Of a DNA stretch of 47,615 nucleotides, positions 24,121 to 31,812 are shown one piece after another. Where the stretch lies: contig JAJCZW010000002.1 of NCBI GenBank assembly GCA_029262155.1, forward strand, positions 1 to 47,615. The letters run 5' to 3'. The notes under the pieces were generated by a model, which saw nothing but the letters and a program-made list of their open reading frames with translations, was not told where the DNA came from and made no database searches. How positions within the stretch are numbered: position 1 is the first letter of the stretch; each line of letters starts with the position of its first letter. The DNA is from Gemmatimonadota bacterium. Its GTDB lineage: Bacteria; Gemmatimonadota; Gemmatimonadetes; Gemmatimonadales; GWC2-71-9. The position numbers were made by a program, and so were the translations under genes.

Positions 24121-24874
24121 CCTGCTCCACATCATGGGGGCGCTTGGCTTCGCCCTTGGGATCGGTCTAATGCATCCGACCCCGATGGCGGCCCAATGGC
24201 CCAACGGCTTTACGGTGGATCAGACGCCCCATAATTTGACGCGCCCGGCCTCCAGCACCGATCCGGACATGGTCGGTCGGATTCGAGACTACGGAGAAGT
24301 CTGTACCTATTGTCATGCGCCCCACGGCGGCCCGTCGTGGGGGGCGAGCCCTCGCGCCCCGCTCTGGAACCGCAACCGACCCAACGCCTCATATCGTATG
24401 CCAGAGCATAATGCCCAGAACATGTTCCAGGACCCTTCTCCCTCCGACCGGGCTCGCGTCTGTCTCTCGTGTCATGATGGTACCATTGGGTTAGATAACA
24501 TTGTCAACCGACCCAACACCTATGGTGGCCCCGGGCCCGCAAACCAAACGATCGATTCTTGCGAGGGGTGTCACTCCGGTGGAAATCCCGATGGTGGTAT
24601 CGATTGGGACGGGGTGTGGTTCCGGGATGACATGCGTAAACAACATCCGGTGTCGGTCGTGTACGACCCCTCCCGTCGACCGGGCGAATTCCAAGCTGGC
24701 TTAGGTGGCAGTGTGGGTCCGCTCCCGCTGTACAACGGGAAGGTGGAGTGTCAAACCTGTCACGAACCACACTCCCAGCAGTTCAAGTTCTTTCTGCGGA
24801 TCAGCAATGTTGGCAACTCGATGTGTCTTGTGTGCCATGTGACCCCGCCGACAGAGCCGGTGCATCAACGATGA
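24107..24874 (+). CDS. Exported pentaheme c-type cytochrome
   Basis: 255 residues with five CXXCH sites: Cys66-His70, Cys119-His123, Cys152-His156, Cys215-His219 and Cys240-His244. It shares its layout with the tetraheme protein downstream: CxYCHxPHGG near the start, APLWNR, CLSCHDGT, a HPVS segment, PLYNGKVECQTCHEPH and a final FLRxSN...CxxCH; the extra haem (CEGCHSGG) is the insertion. The start is the GTG at 24107, with GGAAGGA five bases upstream, giving a basic signal peptide (VRRSDLLHIMGALGFALGIGLM); the ATG at 24134 would lack the charged N-terminus. This CHxPHGG/CLSCHDGT/PLYNG pattern is the one I remember for OmcE-type nanowire cytochromes, but I cannot confirm orthology. Confidence 0.88.
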   Translation: MRRSDLLHIMGALGFALGIGLMHPTPMAAQWPNGFTVDQTPHNLTRPASSTDPDMVGRIRDYGEVCTYCHAPHGGPSWGASPRAPLWNRNRPNASYRMPEHNAQNMFQDPSPSDRARVCLSCHDGTIGLDNIVNRPNTYGGPGPANQTIDSCEGCHSGGNPDGGIDWDGVWFRDDMRKQHPVSVVYDPSRRPGEFQAGLGGSVGPLPLYNGKVECQTCHEPHSQQFKFFLRISNVGNSMCLVCHVTPPTEPVHQR

Positions 24875-24896
24875 TGCCCTCTCGACGGCATGTCCC

Positions 24897-24920
24897 TCTC
24901 TGGAAACAGAGAAAGGAGGT
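24897..24920 (+). promoter_or_regulatory. GAAA-tetraloop hairpin and very strong ribosome-binding site
   Basis: TCTCTG-GAAA-CAGAGA (24897-24912) forms a perfect six-pair stem with a stable GNRA-type loop. It runs directly into AAAGGAGGT (24912-24920), a near-perfect Shine-Dalgarno eight bases before the tetraheme ATG. A weaker hairpin (ATGCC...GGCAT, 24874-24891) precedes it. Together they look like an element that stabilises mRNA and raises translation of the tetraheme protein relative to its neighbours. Confidence 0.5.
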
Positions 24921-24927
24921 AGTACCG

Positions 24928-25587
24928 ATGCGAAGAACCACTACCCGGTATGGTCCTCGTCTGGTGGCCCTGATGAGTCTGGGGGCCTTGGTCGCCGTCC
25001 CAGTCAGCGCCCAGGATGACGTCGCCAATACCAAACACAACATGAGTACCCGTTCGGGTCTCACCGACTATGGGGCTGTCTGTGTGTATTGTCACACCCC
25101 CCATGGTGGGCAAACCCAGAATGCTCCGCTCTGGAACCGGAACTTCCCGACCGGACCATTCACGATGTACAACAATGCGTACAGTTCCACGATTGACATG
25201 ACCGTCGATGCCGCCCCGACAGGGGTGTCGTTGGCATGCTTGTCTTGTCATGACGGAACTGTCGGATTGGACGTCATCATCAACAAGCCGAACACTGACA
25301 CCACCTTGGTCGGCTCCGGCAATACGATGCCGTCGAATAGCGGACAGCGATTCGCGAACCTCGGAACGGATCTCCGTGACGATCACCCCATCTCGATTCT
25401 GTACAGTAACGCGGCGGACGTCATGTTCAATGCGGCGTCAGGTGGGAAGATCAACAACGAGCTTCCGCTCTACAATGGCAAGGTACAGTGCGGGACTTGT
25501 CACAATCCGCACACGACGTTGCAGGCGGCATTCCTCCGGAAATCCAACTCTGGCAGCCAGCTCTGCAAGACCTGTCATATCAAGTAG
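24928..25587 (+). CDS. Exported tetraheme c-type cytochrome (OmcE-like pattern)
   Basis: 219 residues: signal peptide (MRRTTTRYGPRLVALMSLGALVAVPVSA) and four CXXCH sites, Cys52-His56, Cys104-His108, Cys188-His192, Cys213-His217. Extra conserved His outside these motifs (TKHNMS, CHTPHGG, DDHPIS, NPHTT) can supply axial ligands. Length, haem count and motif order (CHTPHG, PLWNR, CLSCHDGTVGLD, NLGTDL.DDHPIS, PLYNGKVQC, FLRKSNS.S.LCKTCH) resemble the tetraheme filament cytochrome OmcE of Geobacter as I remember it. In that group an axial His can come from the next subunit, so the protein polymerises. It has the strongest ribosome-binding site of the locus. Filament formation here is a hypothesis. 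Confidence 0.9.
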   Translation: MRRTTTRYGPRLVALMSLGALVAVPVSAQDDVANTKHNMSTRSGLTDYGAVCVYCHTPHGGQTQNAPLWNRNFPTGPFTMYNNAYSSTIDMTVDAAPTGVSLACLSCHDGTVGLDVIINKPNTDTTLVGSGNTMPSNSGQRFANLGTDLRDDHPISILYSNAADVMFNAASGGKINNELPLYNGKVQCGTCHNPHTTLQAAFLRKSNSGSQLCKTCHIK

Positions 25588-25595
25588 GGGAACGC

Positions 25596-26510
25596 ATGGC
25601 TGATCGGAGGAGGCGATTCAGGATGGCCTGGTGGGTGGTTGCCCTGTCCGTTGGGGGAGCCGCCTGTCGGGCTGCACTCAACTCCGTCCTGGATATTCCT
25701 CCTCCGAAGCCGGCCCCCCCGGCCACCGCCACGCCCGTGGCGATAACCACCAACCCGTCAGGAACGCTTCTCCCACCGGTGGAGGCGGACACGATCCGTC
25801 CCGTGATTGAATCAGTTCCTCGGGATTCGGCGGTCGCGCTCCTCCCACGGGATCACGCCGGCAATATTGATTGGGCCGAGGCGCTTCGGAACGGTACGAT
25901 CGCACCGCGTAGCAAGCTCCCGGGACAGGCGGCCCCGCCGGTAAACGGTTTTCAATTTGCCTTCGATTTTACCTACAAGGGACTGGATACTCTCTTCGAT
26001 GCTCGGGTTCCGCACTCCACGCATACGGAGTGGATAGCCTGTCAACAATGCCACCCCCGGATCTTCCCGTATCGGAACACGCCAGTCACGATGGGTGAGG
26101 TGTTTCAGGGAAAGCTGTGCGGTGAATGCCATGGGAAGGTGGCTTTCCCCCCGACGACGGGGTGTGAACGGTGCCACACACGGATGACAATGCCGGCCAA
26201 TCGGGCGCAACCAGTTCTCCTCGGTGATGTGACCTTGGGGCGGGTCGTTGACACGGCTGGTAATGCCGGCAAGGTTGATGTGGGGGGCCTCCCACGGGCC
26301 GTGTTCCCGCACTGGGTCCACCGAATGCGATACCGATGCAAGGTCTGTCACATGGAGGTGTTTGAGCCTCGAGTGGGGGCCAACGTAGTGACCATGCGTG
26401 CCATCGCAGACGGACAATTCTGCGGAGCCTGCCATGACGGGGCCACCGCGTTTCGTCCCTCCATCGACAACTGCCAACAATGCCATCGCGGGACCGTGAA
26501 AACCGACTGA
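25596..26510 (+). CDS. Hexaheme lipoprotein with two c7-type triheme domains
   Basis: 304 residues. A lipobox (SVGGAAC, Cys24) predicts lipid anchoring; a Pro-rich linker of about 90 residues follows. Then come two triheme c7-type domains: CXXCH at Cys149, Cys175, Cys190 and at Cys248, Cys276, Cys293. Each domain begins with His-rich PHxxH (VPHSTHTEW; FPHWVHRMR) and repeats the pattern CxxCHxxxF...MG/MRA...G..CG.CH...AF....C..CH, as in the triheme domain known from Geobacter. The start at 25596 is eight bases after the tetraheme stop. Its stop TGA shares a base with the ATG of the beta-barrel gene (TGATG). It is a good candidate for the periplasmic or intra-barrel wire of an outer-membrane conduit. 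Confidence 0.88.
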   Translation: MADRRRRFRMAWWVVALSVGGAACRAALNSVLDIPPPKPAPPATATPVAITTNPSGTLLPPVEADTIRPVIESVPRDSAVALLPRDHAGNIDWAEALRNGTIAPRSKLPGQAAPPVNGFQFAFDFTYKGLDTLFDARVPHSTHTEWIACQQCHPRIFPYRNTPVTMGEVFQGKLCGECHGKVAFPPTTGCERCHTRMTMPANRAQPVLLGDVTLGRVVDTAGNAGKVDVGGLPRAVFPHWVHRMRYRCKVCHMEVFEPRVGANVVTMRAIADGQFCGACHDGATAFRPSIDNCQQCHRGTVKTD

Positions 26511-28441
26511 TGCGGCAGGCCCAGCGTGGTGCCTACGGCATCGTGCTGTTCCTGGTGCTCACCAGTACGCCCTCGCTAGTGGGGCAACAGATACCCTTGC
26601 GGCTCGGCCGGGGCGGGGAATTGGGGATGACGTTCGGGTCAGATCGGTTGCGTATTGAACGGGATTTCTTGAACACGGGCTCCGACCGGTCGGTATGGCT
26701 TAAGTTTCCTATCAGTGGTTTTCTGCTTACTCCCGAGCTGCTGAGTTTCAACGTCGAACTTCGCCCGACTCGGGTCTGGCAGGATCAGGATGCGTTCACA
26801 GGTACTCAGCAGTTCAACCAACTCAACATGGCCTATGGGGTCAGCATCTTTCCGGGGCGCACCCTATCGCTTTCCCTCAACGGCTCGCGGGTTGATGCGA
26901 CGACGCACGGGGGGCCCGGAGGGCGGAGAGAATCCAACCAGCGTCAATTCGGGGCCCAGGTCTGGCTACGGTTCCGCCCACTCCCTATCCAGGCATCGTA
27001 CCGGCGACAGCTCTACAACGATACCTGGACACCAGATCCGGGCGTCACGTTTCCGTTCCAAAATGCGGTCATCCTGAAGTCGTATCAGATCACGGCGACC
27101 AACTCCAAGCTGTCGCTCCAAGCGCAACGAACCACCTACGATGATCTGGTGCGTGACCAGGATACCGAAACGTGGAGTGCGAACGGGGTCCATACCTTCC
27201 GCTGGGGTCGCGGAAGTCAACTCGAATCCACCATCTCCTTTTCCGATCAAACAGGGGCCTTCCCCAATTACCGGAGAGAGTGGTCCGAACGACTCAAATT
27301 GTATCACGCACGGACCGTCCGAACCGAATACACCTATGCGAGGACCCAGTTTCGGACACCTGGGGGGTTCGCGACCAACCGGTCATACAGCGCTGCGGCG
27401 AGCATCACGGCGATCCGTCGAGTTGGCCTCGGCATGTTGGTCGCAGGCAGTTCGAGCGAAAGTGCCGGCTCCGAAAACCGCTCTCTCTTGTTCGCCCCCC
27501 GCCTCGGGTTCTCCATTGGCCAGGTGCGGGGAGGACGGATCGAAGCCAACGCCCTTGTCGGATTTGAACGGCGGTCGGTGTTGGGGAACGGATCCGAGAT
27601 CCCCATTCTCGACGAACCGCACTCACTGTCGGCCGCACGAAGTTTTGCCCTGGAAGAGCCGGATGTAGTGGTGGAGACGATCGTGGTTCGGAGTGCCGAT
27701 GGCACCATTACCTATGTTGAGGGCCCGGATTATCGAGTCCTCCACGGTACCAGGATCACACGCATACAAGTTCCCCTTACAAGTCGAATAGACGTTGGTG
27801 ACCAGCTTCTTGTTAGCTACCGTGTCCTCGGGCTCGGCCGTGGTGAGGCGAACGGCTTGCGGGCCGATGTGACGGTGGCCGCCGAGTGGAAAGGGTTCAC
27901 ACTCCGACACCAACGATCACTGCGTCAGTCGCCCACTGAGGACGCTACGGTTACCAGGGCCTCGAATGATCGCCGTCTTGAGAACTTTGATGACACCCAC
28001 ACCCGACTGAGTTTCCGAGGCCGGTTACCACTGGGGAATCTGGACTTTGGTGCGGGAGTGAGAGATAGGTTGTTCGGCGACCACCGCGCCTTGGAGTATG
28101 AAGTGAGTGGTGGATTGGCCACCCCCCCCCTCGGGCCACTCACAGCCACACTGTACAGTGGGTGGACGTCGACGGAATCGGAGGAGCGCTCCCAGAAAAC
28201 CCTCTTTCTGTCCGCAGGGCTCGCTTGGAACATCGGCATTTTTCGATTCGACGGTAGTGTCGAACGCACCACAATCGAATCCAGCGATGTCGATCCGCAG
28301 CGGTGGATCATCGGACGCGGTACGGCCGCACTTCAGATTGAACGTGTCCTGGTGGAGGCTCGGGCGGAGTTCCTACGCGAACGGGTCCCGGTAGAGCGAG
28401 CCCGCTCGCGGCTCAGCCTCCGCGTGATTCGGCAGTTCTAG
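26510..28441 (+). CDS. Outer-membrane beta-barrel protein, candidate conduit porin
   Basis: 643 residues after translational coupling to the hexaheme gene (ATG at 26510). Signal peptide MRQAQRGAYGIVLFLVLTSTPSLVGQ; the rest is amphipathic beta-strand, rich in aromatic girdle residues and ending in Phe (SLRVIRQF). A soluble insertion at about residues 395-450 (RSADGTITYVEGPDYRVLHG...IDVGDQLLVSY) looks like an Ig-type beta-sandwich. No CXXCH is present, so unlike the Cyc2-like protein it carries no haem itself. By position and pairing it plays the part of MtrB/OmbB-type porins that sheath a multiheme cytochrome, though I see no direct similarity to MtrB. Last gene of the unit; the convergent FKBP gene ends three bases beyond. 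Confidence 0.8.
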   Translation: MRQAQRGAYGIVLFLVLTSTPSLVGQQIPLRLGRGGELGMTFGSDRLRIERDFLNTGSDRSVWLKFPISGFLLTPELLSFNVELRPTRVWQDQDAFTGTQQFNQLNMAYGVSIFPGRTLSLSLNGSRVDATTHGGPGGRRESNQRQFGAQVWLRFRPLPIQASYRRQLYNDTWTPDPGVTFPFQNAVILKSYQITATNSKLSLQAQRTTYDDLVRDQDTETWSANGVHTFRWGRGSQLESTISFSDQTGAFPNYRREWSERLKLYHARTVRTEYTYARTQFRTPGGFATNRSYSAAASITAIRRVGLGMLVAGSSSESAGSENRSLLFAPRLGFSIGQVRGGRIEANALVGFERRSVLGNGSEIPILDEPHSLSAARSFALEEPDVVVETIVVRSADGTITYVEGPDYRVLHGTRITRIQVPLTSRIDVGDQLLVSYRVLGLGRGEANGLRADVTVAAEWKGFTLRHQRSLRQSPTEDATVTRASNDRRLENFDDTHTRLSFRGRLPLGNLDFGAGVRDRLFGDHRALEYEVSGGLATPPLGPLTATLYSGWTSTESEERSQKTLFLSAGLAWNIGIFRFDGSVERTTIESSDVDPQRWIIGRGTAALQIERVLVEARAEFLRERVPVERARSRLSLRVIRQF

Positions 28442-28444
28442 CGG

Positions 28445-28948
28445 CTACGGATTGACGCCGAGCAACTCGACATCAAAGACCAACGTCGCGTTCGGCGGAA
28501 TCGGTCCCGCTCCCCCTGGTCCATATCCCAGGTGGCTCGGGATGACCAACTTTCGCGTCCCTCCGATTCGCATGCCGACCACTCCTTCATCCCACCCTTG
28601 GATGACCGAGCCAGCCCCGAGTCGAAAGGCAAAGGGTTCTGCCTCAACATTTGAGTCGAATGGGGTACCATCGGGAAGCCACCCGGAGTACCGCACGACC
28701 GCCTCCTGTCCAACTCCTACCGAATCACCTTCACCAAGCCGCATGTCCTGCCAAAACAGCCCCGATGCATTCCGGGTCATCTCAGTCAGGTTCACGCCCA
28801 GGTCGGCGTCATACGTCAGCGTTTCGGGAGCATCCGCGGCCAGGATCGCTGTGGTCACCTGATCGAGGTCACCGGCAGGAGGGGGGGCAGCGTCAGGGCT
28901 GCATCCGGCGGAGGCGAAGGCGAGGACTAGGAGCCATGGCTGTTTCAT
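28445..28948 (-). CDS. FKBP-type peptidyl-prolyl isomerase lipoprotein
   Basis: Exported prolyl isomerase, 167 residues from the ATG at 28948. A lipobox (AFASAGC) gives a lipoprotein. The FKBP domain (about 75-167) has the usual VVRYSGWLPDGTPFDSN, VIQGWDEGVVGMRIGG, RKLVIPSHLGYG and VFDVELL segments, so the active-site aromatic and Asp positions are kept. An upstream in-frame ATG at 29068 would place the signal sequence internally and is rejected. It is convergent with the beta-barrel gene, with only three bases between stops. A prolyl isomerase beside cytochrome genes may assist their folding, but it is on the opposite strand and may be unrelated. Confidence 0.9.
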   Translation of the reverse strand: MKQPWLLVLAFASAGCSPDAAPPPAGDLDQVTTAILAADAPETLTYDADLGVNLTEMTRNASGLFWQDMRLGEGDSVGVGQEAVVRYSGWLPDGTPFDSNVEAEPFAFRLGAGSVIQGWDEGVVGMRIGGTRKLVIPSHLGYGPGGAGPIPPNATLVFDVELLGVNP

Positions 28949-29084
28949 AGCCAAGAAGCTATCGCGTCCTTCCAGACTCGGCCAGTCCACATCTTGGGAT
29001 TGTCTCCGATTTGGGCCACCGCCCGTGTAAATTGGGGTGTCGCAAAGAATGCGGCAGATGGACGACATCTATCGGAGGACCTTC

Positions 29085-29483
29085 ATGCAGTCTCAGTGGT
29101 TACGAAACCGAGGCACGATGGTGGCGGCGATGGCGCTCGTCCTTCAGGGCTGCCTTTTCGCGGCCGCGGGAGCCGGGGCGGCGAGTGGTATTTACCTCAC
29201 CACCCGTGGTGCGGAGGTACTGGCGGAAAGGAGTGTTGCCGATCTCGCCGCACGAACCGAGGCCGAGTTTGCGTCTCGGAGCATCGTGATTGAATCTTCA
29301 TCTACCAAGGCAGGTGGCGACGAGCGCGAGTACCATGGCAAGACCGGCGATCTCGATGTGACGGTCAAGATCCGACGCGAAGGGCCAACCACCTCGAAGA
29401 TAGAAGTCACCGCCAGGCGAAACCTGGCTGAGTGGGACAAGCACTACGCCGAAGGGCTCCTCGCTCGAATCGTTGGAGGGTAG
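29085..29483 (+). CDS. Small lipoprotein, DUF3568-like
   Basis: 132 residues. ATG 29085 with GGAGGA five bases upstream; lipobox LVLQGC at about residues 19-24 followed by a Gly/Ala-rich stretch (FAAAGAGAASGIY). The mature part is a small alpha/beta domain (RSVADLAARTEAEF, then DVTVKIRREGPTTSKIEVTA), consistent with the DUF3568 group of envelope lipoproteins. Function unknown. It is divergent from the FKBP gene and convergent with the aminotransferase gene. Confidence 0.7.
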   Translation: MQSQWLRNRGTMVAAMALVLQGCLFAAAGAGAASGIYLTTRGAEVLAERSVADLAARTEAEFASRSIVIESSSTKAGGDEREYHGKTGDLDVTVKIRREGPTTSKIEVTARRNLAEWDKHYAEGLLARIVGG

Positions 29484-29507
29484 CCGTAATCCTTTCGGCG
29501 GCTGCTA

Positions 29508-30800
29508 TCATCCTATGCCGCGACGGATAGCACGGAGCATTCGGTCGGTAAAGAGGTCTATCTCATCCACCGTCGTGTAAACATTCGGCGTAATCCGGAG
29601 ACCACTAAACTCCGGATGCCCGATGGTGGTCGTGACGATGCGATGCTCCCGCAAGAGCCAGGAGTGGAGCTTGCCAAACTCCACTCCTTCAATCGATACC
29701 AAGGCAATCGCTCCGGCATCCTCTGAATCCAATGGGGTTGGGATCGAGACCCGATCGCTTTCTGCCAAGAGTCGCTTGGCCCATCGGTCCCGAAGGAACC
29801 GGAGCCGGGCAACTTTCCGATCGGCGCCAATCGCGCGATGGAAGGCGAGTGCCGCAGAGATCGCATTATGGTTCGCGGCGGGGTGAGTGCCGATCTCCTC
29901 ATACTTTCGGACGTTGTTGTCCATCCCTCTCGGCGCCGCCATCAACGGCCAAAGCGCCGACTGCTTCTCCTTATTCACATAAAGGAATCCGGTGCCAATC
30001 GGCGCAAGCAGCCATTTGTGGAGGCTCGTGCCGTAGTAGTCGCAGTCGAGCGCGTCGCGGGTAAAAGGGAAATGGGCATAGGCGTGGGCGCCATCCACCA
30101 GGACCTGAATATTATGTGCGCGCGCCATGGCCACGATCGCGCGGATCGGCATGATCTGCCCGGTCAGGTTGGTAATGTGTGGGAGCTCAATGAGCCGGGT
30201 CCGGGGGGTGATGGCGTCTTGAAACTGCTTGACGAGGTAGGCCGCCGACGGAGGGGGCACCTCAAACGAGATGGTCTTGATGACGATGCCTTCGCGACGG
30301 GCCCGTTGATCCCATGTGGTAAGCATCCGCCCATAATTCTGGTTGGTGACGATCACCTCATCACCCCGCGCTAGGTCGAGACCCAAGATCAGAGTCTCCA
30401 TCGCCTCCGACGCATTCCGAGTGATGGCCATCTCTTCCGGGTCACATCCAAAGTCGGCGGCCAGGTCACGTCGGACGCTTTCGATCCGCGGCTCCAAGAC
30501 GCGCCACATATGCTCTACGGGGAGTTCATTACTGAAGCGGAGGTCACGTATCATCGCTTCAAGCACATGACTTGGTGTGGGGCTGACGCCACCGTTGTTG
30601 AGGTTAATCATCGTCCGATCGGTGTCGAAGGCCCGCTGGATCTGACCCCAATACTCCTCATCGTCCACAAGTGAGGCGGCAGAGAGTGTGTTCGTCTCTC
30701 GCCGTAGGGCGAACGCTCGGCCCAACGCGTCGGGCCGAAACATGGGGATGGTCGCTGCAAAACCGGTGGCACTGGCGAGAAACGCCCGACGATTTGACAT
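29508..30800 (-). CDS. Tat-exported class V aminotransferase-fold PLP enzyme (isopenicillin N epimerase-like)
   Basis: 430-residue PLP-dependent enzyme of fold type I. The ATG at 30800 has GGAG six bases upstream and opens a twin-arginine signal (SNRRAFLASATGFAATIP), so it is exported folded with its cofactor. The catalytic core shows LNNGG near the start, ITRNASEAMETL (phosphate-binding helix), LVDGAHAYAH with the cofactor-stacking Asp, and the Schiff-base Lys in TSLHKWLLAP. This matches the isopenicillin N epimerase/cysteine desulfurase-like class V branch. Substrate unknown; periplasmic class V enzymes of this type are common in some soil bacteria but uncharacterised. It is divergent from the SDR gene. 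Confidence 0.87.
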   Translation of the reverse strand: MSNRRAFLASATGFAATIPMFRPDALGRAFALRRETNTLSAASLVDDEEYWGQIQRAFDTDRTMINLNNGGVSPTPSHVLEAMIRDLRFSNELPVEHMWRVLEPRIESVRRDLAADFGCDPEEMAITRNASEAMETLILGLDLARGDEVIVTNQNYGRMLTTWDQRARREGIVIKTISFEVPPPSAAYLVKQFQDAITPRTRLIELPHITNLTGQIMPIRAIVAMARAHNIQVLVDGAHAYAHFPFTRDALDCDYYGTSLHKWLLAPIGTGFLYVNKEKQSALWPLMAAPRGMDNNVRKYEEIGTHPAANHNAISAALAFHRAIGADRKVARLRFLRDRWAKRLLAESDRVSIPTPLDSEDAGAIALVSIEGVEFGKLHSWLLREHRIVTTTIGHPEFSGLRITPNVYTTVDEIDLFTDRMLRAIRRGIG

Positions 30801-30930
30801 CGTGAACTCCACTGGAGGGGTAATCTGATACTCGGCCCGAATGCGGTCGAGGGCAAGAGGGCTCCCTCACGATTCGTTCGCCTAGGTGGTTCCGCTTGAC
30901 GGAGGGAGGTCTGACAGATTCCTTCCGCCC

Positions 30931-31812
30931 ATGGCATTCCTTAAGCGAACCATCCTGGTCACGGGGAGTTCTACCGGGATTGGGGAGGCATGCGCCCTCT
31001 CCCTCGATCGATCAGGCCATCGCGTATTTGCCGGGGTCCGGCGACCTGAGGATGGGGAACGACTGGCCAGCCAATCCTCCAACCGGTTTCGATGGATTGC
31101 GCTCGACGTCACAGATGAAGCCGGTGTTCGGGAGGCTGTACGAACGATGCGTCACGCCCTGGGCGAAGGTCGGGGGTTGGATGGTGTAGTCAACAATGCT
31201 GGAATTGCTGTGGCGGCTCCACTTGAAACGGTCTCACTCGAGGCCTTTCAACACCAATTCGAGGTCAACGTCTTCGGCCTCCTTCGGGTGACGCAACATG
31301 TTCTCCCGCTCATCCGCCTGGCTCCGCCAGGACGAATCGTCAACATCGGTTCCATTGCCGGTCGGGTGGCGAGCCCGATGCTCGGGGCCTACTGTGCGTC
31401 CAAATTTGCCGTGGAAGCGATGAGCGACACGCTTCGCCTCGAGGTCAAAGGAGAGGGCATTCAAGTCTCATTGATCGAGCCAGGCGTGGTGTTTACACCG
31501 ATTTGGGAGAAGAGCATGGCGGCCGCCGAGTCGAATGAGGCGCAGATGTCTCCTGAGGGGCGAGCCCGCTATGCCGATCTCACGAGCGCTGTCCGTCGCT
31601 TGGCAACCCACCCACGGCGACCTGGCGTGGCCCCCGAGGTCGTGGCTCGCGCGGTCGTCCACGCGCTGACCGCAACCCATCCGCGGACGCGTTATTTGAT
31701 AGGCCGCGACGCGCGAATTCGAAATCTCCTCCGACTCCTCCCGGACCGATGGCACGATCGGATCGTGCAGGCGGCGGTCGCACGGCTTGCCGCACGGGCT
31801 AAGAAACCATGA
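30931..31812 (+). CDS. Short-chain dehydrogenase/reductase
   Basis: NAD(P)-dependent oxidoreductase of the classical SDR family, 293 residues from the ATG at 30931. It has the cofactor motif TGSSTGIGEA, NNAG, the catalytic Ser in NIGSIAG and the YCASK active-site Tyr/Lys. A C-terminal extension of about 60 basic residues (RRPGVAPEVV..., LIGRDARIRNLLRLLP) follows, as in SDRs acting on retinol- or steroid-like lipids; substrate is unknown. Its stop overlaps the start of the propeller lipoprotein gene (ATGA). Confidence 0.9.
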   Translation: MAFLKRTILVTGSSTGIGEACALSLDRSGHRVFAGVRRPEDGERLASQSSNRFRWIALDVTDEAGVREAVRTMRHALGEGRGLDGVVNNAGIAVAAPLETVSLEAFQHQFEVNVFGLLRVTQHVLPLIRLAPPGRIVNIGSIAGRVASPMLGAYCASKFAVEAMSDTLRLEVKGEGIQVSLIEPGVVFTPIWEKSMAAAESNEAQMSPEGRARYADLTSAVRRLATHPRRPGVAPEVVARAVVHALTATHPRTRYLIGRDARIRNLLRLLPDRWHDRIVQAAVARLAARAKKP

